From Achromobacter aloeverae (GTDB lineage Bacteria; Pseudomonadota; Gammaproteobacteria; Burkholderiales; Burkholderiaceae_B), in assembly GCF_004121055.1 (NCBI RefSeq), contig NZ_PYAL01000010.1, positions 124,001 to 188,000 on the forward strand: 64,000 nt of DNA. Direction: 5' to 3'. Below, piece by piece: positions 33,810 to 44,215 of this stretch. Within the stretch, counting starts at the first letter, position 1; every line of letters begins with the position of its first letter. The notes under the pieces were generated by a model. That model did not search any database and was not told the origin of the DNA. It worked only from the letters and a program-made list of their open reading frames with translations. The translations under genes and the position numbers were made by a program.

Positions 33810-34709
33810 ATGAGCAAGCTATGTGACGGCCGTGTCGTCATCGTGACGGGCGCCGGCCGCGGCATCGGCCGCGAGTACGCGCTGGCGCTGGCGGCGCACG
33901 GCGCCAAGGTGGTGGTCAACGACCTGGGCGTGTCGCGCGACGGCATGGGCCGCGACCTGTCGGCGGCGCAATCCGTGGTCGATGAAATCCACGCCGCCGG
34001 CGGCGAGGCGATGGTCAACGGCGACGACGTAGCGGACTGGGAGGGCGCCCGCCACATGATCGAAAGCACGGTGGCGCACTACGGCGCCCTGCATGCCTTG
34101 GTGAATAACGCCGGCATCCTGCGCGACCGCATGCTGGTCAACATGGAAGAGGGCGAATGGGACGCCGTGATCAATGTGCACCTCAAGGGCACGTTCGCGC
34201 CGGCGCACCATGCCGCCGTCCACTGGCGCAGCCTGCAGAAGCTGTCGGGGGAGCCGGTCGATGCGCGCATCATCAATACATCGTCGTCGTCCGGCCTCTA
34301 CGGCAACATCGGCCAGGCCAACTACGGCGCGGCCAAGGCCGGCATCGCCGCGTTGACCGTCATCGCGGCGCGCGAGCTCAAGCGCTATGGCGTGACGGTC
34401 AACGCCATCTCGCCGCATGCGCAGACCCGCATGACGGAAAACCTGCGCGAGCGTACCCCGGAGGAGATCGCCGCGCGGCATCCCCGCTGGATCGCGCCCG
34501 TGGTGGTCTGGCTGGCCAGCACCGCCAGCGCCGAGGTGACCGGCCGGGTGTTCGAGGTGGGCGGCGGCCACCTGTCGGCGATGGAGGGCTGGCATCGCGG
34601 GCCGGAGGCCGCGCCGGTGGACGACCCCGAGCGCATCGGTCCCGTCCTGCTGGACCTGGCGCGGCGCGCCCGCCGCAATGCCGACATGAAGGGACACGAC
34701 CTGGATTGA
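33810..34709 (+). CDS. SDR-family 3-hydroxyacyl-CoA dehydrogenase-like protein
   Basis: A 299-residue short-chain dehydrogenase. NAD(P) site VVIVTGAGRGIGREYALALA, VNDLGV (Asp at the end of the second strand suggests NAD), NNAGILRDRM, catalytic Ser in INTSSSSGLYGNIG, and Y-x3-K in QANYGAAKAGIAAL. The extended VNDLGVSRDG loop and NNAGILRD resemble the dehydrogenase domain of multifunctional beta-oxidation enzymes. Start set by a strong AGGAGGAAGGA ribosome site. It is followed three bases later by the CoA-transferase A gene. Confidence 0.9.
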   Translation: MSKLCDGRVVIVTGAGRGIGREYALALAAHGAKVVVNDLGVSRDGMGRDLSAAQSVVDEIHAAGGEAMVNGDDVADWEGARHMIESTVAHYGALHALVNNAGILRDRMLVNMEEGEWDAVINVHLKGTFAPAHHAAVHWRSLQKLSGEPVDARIINTSSSSGLYGNIGQANYGAAKAGIAALTVIAARELKRYGVTVNAISPHAQTRMTENLRERTPEEIAARHPRWIAPVVVWLASTASAEVTGRVFEVGGGHLSAMEGWHRGPEAAPVDDPERIGPVLLDLARRARRNADMKGHDLD

Positions 34710-34712
34710 ACG

Positions 34713-35377
34713 ATGATAGACAAACGCATGAAAGCCATCGCCGAGGCGGTGGCAGGCATCAAGGATGGCGACGTGCTGCTGGTGGGCGGCTTCGGGACCT
34801 CGGGACGGCCGGCGGAACTGATGCAGGGCGTGCTGGAACTGGGCGTGCGCGATCTCACCATCGTGGCCAATAACGCGACCATCGGACAGGACATCGTCGG
34901 CGACCTGATGCGGGCGGGTCGCATCCGCAAGATGGTGTGTTCCTTTCCGCGCGGCCTGCAAGGCAAGACGATCTTCGACGAGCTCTACGCCGCCGGCAAG
35001 ATAGAACTGGAGCTGGTGCCGCAAGGCACGCTGGCCGAACGCATCCGCGCCGGCGCTGCCGGCATCGGCGGGTTCTTCACGCGCACCGCCGCCGGCACGC
35101 GCCTGGCCGAGGGCAAGGAGACGCGCATCATCGACGGCCAGGAATACGTGTTCGAAAAACCCCTGCGCGGCGACGCGGCCTTGATCAAGGCGCTGCGCGG
35201 CGACCGCTGGGGCAACCTGGTCTATCACCGTGGCGCGCGCATCAACAATCCCGTCATGGCGGGCGCGGCGAAGCTGGCCATTGCCCAGGTCAGCGAAGTT
35301 GTCGAACTGGGCGCGCTGGATCCCGAGCACATCGTGACGCCCGCCAATTTCATCGATCGCCTGGTGGAGGTCCGGTC

Positions 35378-35381
<4 letters not shown>
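34713..35381 (+). CDS. 3-oxoacid CoA-transferase, subunit A
   Basis: A 222-residue class I CoA-transferase alpha subunit that moves CoA from succinyl-CoA (usually) to a free acid. Landmarks: GDVLLVGGFGTSGRPAELMQ (residues 19-38), LTIVANNATIGQDIVGDLM, GTLAERIRAGAAGIGGFFT and the GKETRIIDGQEYVFEKPLRG segment. The stop overlaps the subunit B start (ATGA). Resemblance is to ScoA/PcaI types; substrate unknown. Confidence 0.92.
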
Positions 35382-37146
<1,765 letters not shown>

Positions 37147-37160
37147 CGAGGAGGAGCATC

Positions 37161-37631
37161 ATGCTGGAAGTGGACACACCCTACGATCTGCAAGGCTACG
37201 TGGGCCAGTTGCTGGGCACGAGCGACTGGCTGGAGATCGACCAGGCGCGCATCGACGCGTTTGCGCAGGTCTCGGGCGACGACAACTGGATCCACGTCGA
37301 CGTGGAGCGCGCGCGGCGTGAACTGCCGGGCGGCAAGACCATCGCGCATGGCCTGTTGACGTTGTCGCTGGTCACTTTTCTTGGCGGGAAGATCTGCCGC
37401 GTGCGGCAGCGTTCGCGCGGCATCAACTATGGGTCCAACAAGGTGCGCTTCACGGCGCCGGTGCCCTGCGGCGCGCGCATACGCCTGCATCGCACCCTGG
37501 AGGCCTACGACCCCGTCGAGGGAGGCGCGCGGCTGACCTTTGGCAATCGCATCGAGATCGAAGGCGAGGCGCGCCCGGCGATGGTGGCCGAGACGATTTC
37601 GGTGATGTACGCGAAGACGGAGCCGGCATGA
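37161..37631 (+). CDS. MaoC-family (hot-dog) acyl-CoA hydratase
   Basis: A 156-residue single hot-dog protein. The hydratase-2 motif is well preserved: RIDAFAQVSGDDNWIHVDVE (Asp and His catalytic) and GKTIAHGLLTLSLVTFLGG. It likely adds water to a 2-enoyl-CoA of R-type stereochemistry. The GAGGAGGAG ribosome site (37148-37155) precedes the ATG. It overlaps the OB-fold gene (ATGA at 37628). Confidence 0.9.
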   Translation: MLEVDTPYDLQGYVGQLLGTSDWLEIDQARIDAFAQVSGDDNWIHVDVERARRELPGGKTIAHGLLTLSLVTFLGGKICRVRQRSRGINYGSNKVRFTAPVPCGARIRLHRTLEAYDPVEGGARLTFGNRIEIEGEARPAMVAETISVMYAKTEPA

Positions 37632-38029
37632 TGGCGCCGGCCCAGGGTGGAGGCGCCGGCGGGCGGTCTCCTTACTCCGTCTACGTCGAGCACCTGCGCG
37701 CGGGGAGGCTGGCTTATCAGTACAGCCGCGCCGCGGGCAAGGCGGTGTTCTTTCCGCGCGTGCTGTGCCCGTATACCGGCGAGGACTGCCTGGACTGGCG
37801 TATCAGCGCCGGCATGGGGACGGTGTACAGCACGTCGGTCGTGTATCCCCGCAAGGGCGATCCCTACAACGTCGCGCTGGTCGATTGCGATGAAGGCTTT
37901 CGCCTGATGAGCCGCGTCGAAGGCGTGCCCGCCACCGATGTCGCCATCGGCCTGCGCGTGCGCTTGCGCGTGCACGCTCCCGACACCGAAGACGACGACC
38001 CCTATCCTGTATTCATTCCGGCGGAGTGA
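37628..38029 (+). CDS. OB-fold protein (DUF35/ChsH2-like) with degenerate zinc ribbon
   Basis: A 133-residue protein of the DUF35 class: AVFFPRVLCPYTGEDCLDWR, then SAGMGTVYSTSVVYPRKGDP, NVALVDCDEGFRLMSRVEGV and a hydrophobic C-terminal strand set of an OB fold. Normal members have a four-Cys ribbon; here only Cys47 and Cys54 remain and the first Cys pair is missing (YQYSRAAGKA). Such proteins act as partners of thiolase-like enzymes, for example ChsH2 with the aldolase Ltp2, and the next gene is exactly such a thiolase-like protein, one base away. Confidence 0.85.
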   Translation: MMAPAQGGGAGGRSPYSVYVEHLRAGRLAYQYSRAAGKAVFFPRVLCPYTGEDCLDWRISAGMGTVYSTSVVYPRKGDPYNVALVDCDEGFRLMSRVEGVPATDVAIGLRVRLRVHAPDTEDDDPYPVFIPAE

Positions 38030-38030
38030 C

Positions 38031-39188
38031 ATGACGCTATCCCTGCAACGCGGCCGTGCGGCCATCGTCGGCGTGGCCGAGTCCGACCTGGGCGAGGTCG
38101 GCCCGGGATTTTCACCTATCGACCTGATGGCGCAGGGCGTGCAGCGCGCCCTGGCCGACTGCGGCCTGTCCCTGCGGGACGTGGACGGCCTGTTCTGCGC
38201 CACCACGCAAAGCCGGATGGCCGGGCTGGCCTTGGCGGAGTACCTGCGCCTGCCCGAGGCCTATATCGATTCCACGTCCACGGGCGGATCGTCCTTCATG
38301 GGGCACCTGGCGCGCGCCGTGCAGGCGGTGGAGGCGGGCGTCTGCCAGGTGGCCGTGGTTGCCTACGGCAGCACGCAGCGCTCCCTGGGGCGCAAGAACA
38401 CCAGTCCAGGCGAACGCAATCCTTATGAAGCGCCCTTCAAGCCCTTCCTGCCGCCGACCGCCTACGCGCTGGCTGCCGCCCGCCACATGCACGAGTTCGG
38501 CACCACGCGCGAACAACTGGCGGAAGTGGCCGTCGCCGCGCGGCAATGGGCCTTGCTCAACCCCGTGGCCTGGGAGAAGGCGCCGTTGACGGTCCAGGAC
38601 GTGCTGGCCTCGCGCATGGTCAGCCATCCCTTGACGATACGCGACTGCTGCCTGGTGAGCGATGGCGGCGGCGCGCTGGTGATCACCGCGGCGCAGCGGG
38701 CGCGCGGCCTGCGCAAGGCGGGCGTACACCTGCTGGGCGCCGGGCACGCGACGACGCACCTGGCGATCTCCAACATGCCGGACCTGGTGCGCACGGGCGC
38801 CGGCCGCGCTGGCGAACTGGCCTATGCGCAGGCGGGCATCGGCCCGCGCGATGTCGATGTGGTTGGGGTCTACGACGCTTTTACGATCAATACGATCCTG
38901 TTCCTGGAGGACCTGGGGTTTTGCGCCAAGGGGGAGGGCGGCGCCTTTGTCAGCGGGGGTCATATCGCGCCGGGAGGCGGACTTCCCGTCAATACCAATG
39001 GCGGCGGGCTCTCCTACTGCCATCCAGGCATGTACGGCTTGTTCCTGTTGATCGAGGCCGTGCGCCAGTTGCGGGGGGAATGCGGGGCGCGCCAGGTGGC
39101 GGACGCGGAGATCGCCCTGGCGCATGGCAACGGCGGGGTGTTGTCCTCACAGTACACGGTGATCCTCGGCGGCGCGGATACCGTCTAG
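38031..39188 (+). CDS. Thiolase-like protein without nucleophilic Cys (SCP-x/Ltp2-like)
   Basis: A 385-residue thiolase-fold protein. Family landmarks: AAIVGVAESDLGEVGPGFSP, VSHPLTIRDCCLVSDGGGAL, YDAFTINTILFLEDLGFCAK, PVNTNGGGLSYCHPGMYGLF and AHGNGGVLSSQYTVIL. Where real thiolases have the Cys nucleophile (CSTG), this protein reads TSTG (Thr82), and the HDCF motif is YDAF (residues 281-284). It is thus unlikely to be a thiolase; homologues such as Ltp2 are retro-aldolases working with a DUF35 partner. The OB-fold gene one base upstream matches this idea. Confidence 0.85.
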   Translation: MTLSLQRGRAAIVGVAESDLGEVGPGFSPIDLMAQGVQRALADCGLSLRDVDGLFCATTQSRMAGLALAEYLRLPEAYIDSTSTGGSSFMGHLARAVQAVEAGVCQVAVVAYGSTQRSLGRKNTSPGERNPYEAPFKPFLPPTAYALAAARHMHEFGTTREQLAEVAVAARQWALLNPVAWEKAPLTVQDVLASRMVSHPLTIRDCCLVSDGGGALVITAAQRARGLRKAGVHLLGAGHATTHLAISNMPDLVRTGAGRAGELAYAQAGIGPRDVDVVGVYDAFTINTILFLEDLGFCAKGEGGAFVSGGHIAPGGGLPVNTNGGGLSYCHPGMYGLFLLIEAVRQLRGECGARQVADAEIALAHGNGGVLSSQYTVILGGADTV

Positions 39189-39256
39189 CGGTCAACGGCG
39201 CCATTGCGCGCCCGTCCGCCCATCCAGTCCGGCGGGCCTACGCGCCGGTGGGAAAT

Positions 39257-39277
39257 ATATATCACGTTGTGATATAT
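39257..39277. promoter_or_regulatory. Palindromic MarR-type operator
   Basis: ATATATCAC-GTT-GTGATATAT, a perfect 9+9 dyad, 43 bases before the MarR start. TATATT (39273-39278) within it could be the -10 box, so binding would block transcription. It also follows the operon end by 68 bases. Confidence 0.75.
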
Positions 39278-39319
39278 TCGTCGTTTCGACCGGAACCGGC
39301 GCTCCCGCTGCCCCGCCTC

Positions 39320-39730
39320 ATGACCGCCCCGCCCACGCTACGCAAGGCCGACTTCGAACAGTTGTCCGAATTCCGCTACCAGATGCGCCGCTTCGAACGT
39401 TTTTCGGAGCGGGCGGCGCAGGACGCCGGGATTACGCCGCTGCAATATCTCCTTCTGCTGCATATCAAGGGCTTCCCGGGCCGCGACTGGGCGACCGTGG
39501 GAGAACTGGCGGAACGCCTGCAGGCGCAGCACCATGGCGTGGTGGCGCTGGTCACGCGCTGCGAAGGCCACAAACTGGTCGAGCGCCGGCCGGGGGCGCA
39601 CGATCGCCGCCAGGTCGAAGTGCACCTGCTTGAGGCGGGAGAGCGCCTGCTCGTCCGGCTGGCGGCGCTGCATCGCGCCGAACTCAAATCCTTGAGCGGC
39701 ACGTTCTCGGTGCCGCAGCTCGATCTTTGA
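39320..39730 (+). CDS. MarR-family transcription regulator
   Basis: A 136-residue winged-helix dimer. DNA-binding half: ITPLQYLLLLHIKGFPGRDW, TVGELAERLQAQHHGVVALV, then CEGHKLVERRPGAHDRRQVE (the wing with the conserved D-R-R). The ATG at 39320 follows the palindromic operator; autoregulation is expected. It may also sense the operon's substrate or a CoA ester, as MarR proteins of aromatic acid pathways do. The next gene (ClC channel) begins 20 bases later and may be co-transcribed. Confidence 0.88.
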   Translation: MTAPPTLRKADFEQLSEFRYQMRRFERFSERAAQDAGITPLQYLLLLHIKGFPGRDWATVGELAERLQAQHHGVVALVTRCEGHKLVERRPGAHDRRQVEVHLLEAGERLLVRLAALHRAELKSLSGTFSVPQLDL

Positions 39731-39750
39731 TCCGCAATCGTCGGTCCATC

Positions 39751-41559
39751 ATGAACTCCCATACCCATAAACGTGATTTCGCCGTCAACGGCCGGCTGCC
39801 CTTGATGATGGGCCTGGCCGTGCTGATCGGCGCGCTGGCCACCGGGGCGGCATTCGTGCTGCTGTCCCTGATCCATCTGTGCACCAACCTATTCTTCTAC
39901 GGCACCTTCTCCTTCGCCGAGCGCTCGCCGGCATTGAACACCCTGGGCGGCTGGGTCGTCCTGGTGCCGGTGGCCGGCGGCCTCATCGTGGGCCTGATGG
40001 CGCGCTTCGGCTCCGACAAGATCCGTGGGCATGGCATCCCGGAAGCCATCGAATCCATCCTGTTCGGCAAGAGCCGCATGTCGCCCAAGGTGGCGATACT
40101 CAAGCCCTTGTCCTCCGGCGTGGCGATCGGCAGCGGCGGACCTTTCGGCGCGGAGGGCCCCATCATCATGACGGGAGGCGCGCTGGGATCGCTGATCGGC
40201 CAATGCGTGGCGCTGACGGCGGCCGAGCGCAAGACCTTGCTGGTGGCGGGCGCGACGGCGGGAATGACCGCGGTCTTCGGCACGCCGGTGGCGGCGGTGC
40301 TGCTGGCGGTGGAACTGCTGCTGTTCGAATGGCGTCCGCGCAGCCTCTTGCCGGTGGCCCTGGCCTGCGCCGTGGCGGGTTTCGCGCGCATGCTGGTGTT
40401 CGGTTCCGAGCCGCTATTCGCCTTGCAGACCGCCATGCCCGGCGCCACGGCGCTGCTGTCCTGCCTGGTGGCGGGCCTGCTGTCCGGCGCGCTGGCTGCG
40501 GGCTTGTCGCTGGCCCTGTACAAGACCGAGGATACGTTCGGCCGCCTTCATGTGCACTGGATGTGGTGGCCCGCGCTGGCCGGCGTGGTAATCGGCGTCG
40601 GCGGCCTGCTGGAACCGCGCGCGTTGGGCGTGGGCTACGACGTCATCAACGACCTGCTGCACCAGCATATCGTGTTGCGGACGGCCCTGGCGCTGCTGGC
40701 GGTGAAGGCCGTGATCTGGGTCGTCGCCCTGGGGTCCGGGACGTCCGGTGGCGTGCTGGCGCCGCTGCTGATGCTGGGCGCGGGCCTGGGGGTGGTGCTC
40801 AGCCCCATCCTGCCCGGCGGCGACGCCACGCTGTGGCCGCTGGTGTGCATGGCCGCCACGCTGGGCGCCACGCTGGGCGCGCCCCTGACGGCCATCGTCT
40901 TCGCCTTTGGCGTGACGCATGACGGCAATGCCTTCCTGCCGCTCCTGACGGCGACCTTGGCGGCCCACGGCTTCGTCACCGTGACGATGCGCCGTTCCAT
41001 CATGACCGAGAAAATCGCGCGCCGCGGACATCATATTTTTCGCGAGTACGGCGTGGATCCCTTGGAGCGTCACCACGTGGACGAGGTCATGACCGCGGAC
41101 CCGGCCGCCATCGATGCGTCGATGACCCTGCGCGAGGTGATGGCAGGCCCATTCGGCGCGACCCAGCAGTGGCGCGCCTATCCGGTGATGGCGGACGGCG
41201 TCGTGCTGGGACTGGTGGATCGCGCGGCGGTGCTGGCCATCCAGGCGCGGGTGGGCCTGGACGGCCTGGGCCAACGTATCGGCGACGTGCTGGAGCCGCG
41301 CGACCTTGCGCTGGCCCTGCCGCAGGAGACCTGCCGCCAGGTGGCCACGCGGCTCGCGTCGCGCGGGCTGGAGCGCGTCGCCGTGGTCGACGACCTGGTC
41401 AGCCGCCGCCTGCTGGGCATCGTCACGCGCAGCGACCTGCTCAAGCCATCCGCCAGCCATTTCGACGAGGAGCACAAGCGGGAGCGCTTCTGGCTGCGGC
41501 GCAAGCATGCCGCCATCGTCGCCAGGAACGATTACGCGATGACGCCGAAAGGCAAGTGA
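39751..41559 (+). CDS. ClC-family chloride channel/antiporter with C-terminal CBS domains
   Basis: A 602-residue inner-membrane ClC protein. Motifs: GHGIPEAIESILFGKS (the G-S-G-I-P anion site with His in place of Ser), GSGGPFGAEGPIIMTGG (contains the gating Glu in A-E-G-P), GTSGGVLAPLLMLGA, and a Tyr in the C-terminal membrane part is not obvious. About residues 430-600 form a CBS pair (VDEVMTADPAAIDASMTLRE, LLGIVTRSDLL), which usually bind adenine nucleotides. A TTG at 39727 overlapping the marR stop is an alternative start; ATG 39751 is preferred. Confidence 0.9.
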   Translation: MNSHTHKRDFAVNGRLPLMMGLAVLIGALATGAAFVLLSLIHLCTNLFFYGTFSFAERSPALNTLGGWVVLVPVAGGLIVGLMARFGSDKIRGHGIPEAIESILFGKSRMSPKVAILKPLSSGVAIGSGGPFGAEGPIIMTGGALGSLIGQCVALTAAERKTLLVAGATAGMTAVFGTPVAAVLLAVELLLFEWRPRSLLPVALACAVAGFARMLVFGSEPLFALQTAMPGATALLSCLVAGLLSGALAAGLSLALYKTEDTFGRLHVHWMWWPALAGVVIGVGGLLEPRALGVGYDVINDLLHQHIVLRTALALLAVKAVIWVVALGSGTSGGVLAPLLMLGAGLGVVLSPILPGGDATLWPLVCMAATLGATLGAPLTAIVFAFGVTHDGNAFLPLLTATLAAHGFVTVTMRRSIMTEKIARRGHHIFREYGVDPLERHHVDEVMTADPAAIDASMTLREVMAGPFGATQQWRAYPVMADGVVLGLVDRAAVLAIQARVGLDGLGQRIGDVLEPRDLALALPQETCRQVATRLASRGLERVAVVDDLVSRRLLGIVTRSDLLKPSASHFDEEHKRERFWLRRKHAAIVARNDYAMTPKGK

Positions 41560-41673
41560 CGCGGGCGCCATTGTCGGGCACCGGGATTGCGGAGCGGGCG
41601 AAGGTGCCGCCATTGGCGGCGCGGTTACCGCGAAAACGCGACCCCAAAAAGTGCAACTTCCAAGGAGGCTGTC

Positions 41674-41862
41674 ATGGCTGCCCAGCATCGCAAACCCGAC
41701 AACCCGGATGTATTGGGTACTGATCCTATCGTTCCCGGCATGATGCCCGATCCGTTGCCGGAGGACCCCGACGTCTACCCCGCGGACAAGGAAAATCCTC
41801 CCCCGAAGGAGGACGTGGATGAGCAGAAGGCAAAGAATATCGGCCCGATCGATCTGGCGTGA
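41674..41862 (+). CDS. Small acidic proline-rich protein, unknown
   Basis: A 62-residue protein with a strong AAGGAGG ribosome site (41662-41668) eight bases before the ATG, supporting real expression. Sequence MAAQHRKPDNPDVLGTDPIV, then MMPDPLPEDPDVYPADKENP and a KEDVDEQKAK end. Pro and Asp are about a third of residues; it is likely disordered. No homologue is recognised. It sits between the ClC gene and the convergent DUF4142 gene. Confidence 0.6.
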   Translation: MAAQHRKPDNPDVLGTDPIVPGMMPDPLPEDPDVYPADKENPPPKEDVDEQKAKNIGPIDLA

Positions 41863-41875
41863 TCGCCGGCGCCGT

Positions 41876-42457
41876 TCAACGAGGCGTGTCCGGACGTCCG
41901 GCCGGCGCGCGCATCACCCGCGCTTCGAGGGCCCGGCCCTCGCTCAAATGCGCTTCCAGCTTGGGCAATGTTTCCGTGGCGAAGTCCTTGACGTCCTGAT
42001 CCTTGGACCGCTTGGTGGCCTGGTCGAACAGGTTGACCGCGTCGTGGTTCGCCGTGGCGCCCATGCGCTGTATGTACTTGCTGTCGAAACTGGTGTCCGA
42101 CACGTCTAGCGTCTTCAACTCGAACTTCTGCTCGATGGATGGCTCGCTGGGCAGATCGTAGCCCTTGGTGACGGCCAGCCTGGTGAGCGCCGCGTTGATC
42201 GCGGCATGATCCTGGATCATCTTGTCGGCATAGGCCTTGATGTCCGGGCTGCGTGATTTCTGCGGGGCCATCTTGGCTGCCTGGATTTCGAACAGGCCGG
42301 AACGCATGGCGTTCTCCAGGAAACCCTGGTCGTCCTTGTCGAGCTGGGTATGTTGCGGCTTGGCGCTGCCGGGCGGCAGCTGGGCGAGCGCGGGCGAGGG
42401 CGCCGGTGCAAGTAGGTAGCAAGCGAGCAATATCAGGCCGGCGGGCGTGATGCGCAT
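41876..42457 (-). CDS. DUF4142 periplasmic ferritin-like protein
   Basis: A 193-residue exported protein. Signal peptide MRITPAGLILLACYLLAPAP, cleavage near ALA-Q. The mature part is helical, with family landmarks QGFLENAMRSGLFEIQAAKM, SPDIKAYADKMIQDHAAINA and MGATANHDAVNLFDQATKRS, and an AEARVMR-like end. DUF4142 proteins have a four-helix ferritin-like fold and are often stress-induced; no metal site can be confirmed here. The ATG at 42457 follows an AGGAG site. Divergent from the membrane protein at 42591. Confidence 0.85.
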   Translation of the reverse strand: MRITPAGLILLACYLLAPAPSPALAQLPPGSAKPQHTQLDKDDQGFLENAMRSGLFEIQAAKMAPQKSRSPDIKAYADKMIQDHAAINAALTRLAVTKGYDLPSEPSIEQKFELKTLDVSDTSFDSKYIQRMGATANHDAVNLFDQATKRSKDQDVKDFATETLPKLEAHLSEGRALEARVMRAPAGRPDTPR

Positions 42458-42590
42458 GGCGTATCTCCTGGGAACGTTGCCCATGGGGGTCGCCCTGGGC
42501 CGCGCAAGGGAGGTGCCATGCATGAGTAGTTGCGTTCCTGGCCCTTCCCGTCGCTTTCTTCCAGCGGCAGTATCCACGAGGGAGACAGAA

Positions 42591-43184
42591 ATGTCCGACA
42601 GTGCAACGCTTGCCAACGACCCCGTTCTTGCGCTTCTGCTGTATCTGGTGCTGCCGCTATGGTTGCTGGCGGGCTTCGCGGATTGGTTGTGCCACCGTCG
42701 CAGCGATATCGCTCACACGGCCGGTATGCGCGAATCGCTGCTGCACCTTCTCATGTTCAGTGAAATTGCCGTGCCGCTATTGGCCTGCCTGTTCCTGGAA
42801 ATCAACGCGTCGGTATTCCTGCTGATCGTGGTGTGTTTTTTTCTGCATGAGGCGACGGCCTTATGGGACGTCAGCTATGCGGGACGCCGGCGGCGCATCA
42901 CGACCTTCGAGCAGCACGTCCACAGTTTCCTGGAAATCCTGCCGTTGGCGGCCACGCTGTTGCTCGCGGTCCGGCATTGGGGCCAGTTCCTCGCCATGTG
43001 GGGGCTGGGACAGGAGACCGCCGAATGGCGTCTTCGGATGAAGGCCGATCCCCTGCCCGCGGCGGAAGTCATAGGCATCCTGGCCGCCGCGGTCGTGATG
43101 GAGATCATTCCCTACCTGGAGGAGTTGTGGCGGGGATGGCAGGCAGGCCGGGGCGCCCGTCGGCGCGGGGCCGCGCCCGGCTGA
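42591..43184 (+). CDS. Integral membrane protein with conserved His residues, unknown
   Basis: A 197-residue protein with about five hydrophobic segments (first at VLALLLYLVLPLWLLAGFAD). Potential metal-binding residues cluster in or near membranes: CHRRSDIAHTAGMRESLLHL, FFLHEATALWDVSYA and TTFEQHVHSFLEILP. The His/Glu spacing recalls di-iron membrane enzymes but is not diagnostic. I do not recognise the family. It stands between two ferritin-like genes, so a role in stress or metal handling is a guess. Confidence 0.7.
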   Translation: MSDSATLANDPVLALLLYLVLPLWLLAGFADWLCHRRSDIAHTAGMRESLLHLLMFSEIAVPLLACLFLEINASVFLLIVVCFFLHEATALWDVSYAGRRRRITTFEQHVHSFLEILPLAATLLLAVRHWGQFLAMWGLGQETAEWRLRMKADPLPAAEVIGILAAAVVMEIIPYLEELWRGWQAGRGARRRGAAPG

Positions 43185-43323
43185 GGGGCCGACGGACGTT
43201 ACACGGCGTGCATGCTCCGCCGCGGCATACTGGTTGCTGACCCCGCACCGAGCCGCGGAATTCCTCCGGCTGTTCATCGCACCCTTGTGCCTCTCGCATA
43301 CTCCCATTGACCAGGAGATTTGT

Positions 43324-43815
43324 ATGACTGCCAAAACCCTAGAAGACCTTTTCGTGCATGCCCTATCGGATGTGTATAGCGCGGAGAAACAGATCGTGAA
43401 GGCCTTGCCGGGGCTACGCCGCGCGGCTACCGATCCCCAGCTGGCCGAAGCATTCACCCAGCATCTGGAGGAAACCCAAGGCCAGATCGAGCGCATCGAC
43501 CAGGTGGTCGAGGAAACCGGCCTCAAGCTCAAACGCATGAAATGCGCGGCAATGGAGGGCCTGGTGGAAGAGGGCAAGGAAGTGATCGAGGAAATCGAGA
43601 AGGGTCCGGTCCTGGATGCCGCCTTGATTGCCGCCGCGCAGAAGGTCGAGCACTACGAAATCGCCACATACGGAACGCTGTGCGTGCTGGGCAAGTTGCT
43701 GAAAAAGCCGAAGGCGGTGGAGCTGTTGAAGGCGACACTGGCGGAAGAGAAATCGACGGACGAGAAACTTTCGAAGCTTGCCGAATCGGTGAACGCCGAG
43801 GCCCTGAACGCATAG
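43324..43815 (+). CDS. YciE/YciF-family ferritin-like protein (DUF892)
   Basis: A 163-residue cytosolic four-helix protein: TLEDLFVHALSDVYSAEKQI, AFTQHLEETQGQIERIDQVV, CAAMEGLVEEGKEVIEEIEK, AAAQKVEHYEIATYGTLCVL. The spaced E and E-x-x-H residues (KVEHYE) match the family's di-metal site. YciE/F proteins are induced by osmotic and oxidative stress. The ATG has a CAGGAGAT ribosome site. Csp copper-storage gene follows by 33 bases. Confidence 0.9.
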   Translation: MTAKTLEDLFVHALSDVYSAEKQIVKALPGLRRAATDPQLAEAFTQHLEETQGQIERIDQVVEETGLKLKRMKCAAMEGLVEEGKEVIEEIEKGPVLDAALIAAAQKVEHYEIATYGTLCVLGKLLKKPKAVELLKATLAEEKSTDEKLSKLAESVNAEALNA

Positions 43816-43848
43816 CGGCATGGGGACCAGATCCCGGGAGATACGCCG

Positions 43849-44181
43849 ATGACCGATCGTCGCTTTGGTGAATGCATACGCGCTTGCTACGCCTGCGCGG
43901 AGGCTTGCGACCGTTGCGCGGCGGCTTGCCTGGCCGAAGGGCATGCCGCCGAGATGGCGCGCTGCGTCGCACTCGATATCGAGTGCGGCGCGAGTTGCCG
44001 GTACGCGGCCGGCGTGATGGCCCGCGGCACCGAGTATGCGGAGCGCGCCTGCGCGCTGTGCGCTGAAGTCTGCAATGCTTGCGGCGCCGAGTGTGGGCGG
44101 CATGCCGAGGATCATTGCAAGCAGTGCGCGCAAGCCTGCCGCGCTTGCGCGGCGCTGTGTTCCGCCATGGCCGCGGTGTGA
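43849..44181 (+). CDS. Four-helix copper storage protein (Csp3-like)
   Basis: A 110-residue protein with 19 cysteines, arranged as C-x3-C and C-x2-C pairs on helices (ECIRACYACAEACDRCAAAC; CALCAEVCNACGAECGRHAE; CKQCAQACRACAALC). No signal peptide, so it should be cytosolic like Csp3, which binds many Cu(I) ions inside a helical bundle. Two His in GRHAEDHCKQC may line the entrance. GGGAG ribosome site before the ATG. It shares a transcript direction with the DUF892 gene and ends at a hairpin. Confidence 0.88.
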   Translation: MTDRRFGECIRACYACAEACDRCAAACLAEGHAAEMARCVALDIECGASCRYAAGVMARGTEYAERACALCAEVCNACGAECGRHAEDHCKQCAQACRACAALCSAMAAV

Positions 44182-44196
44182 ACCACGGGGTTGGGG

Positions 44197-44215
44197 GACG
44201 CCCCTGCGGGGCGTC
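44197..44215 (+). terminator. Hairpin after the copper-storage gene
   Basis: GACGCCCC-TGC-GGGGCGTC, 15 bases after the stop. The following TTCCC is a poor T-tract, so termination efficiency is uncertain. Confidence 0.55.
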
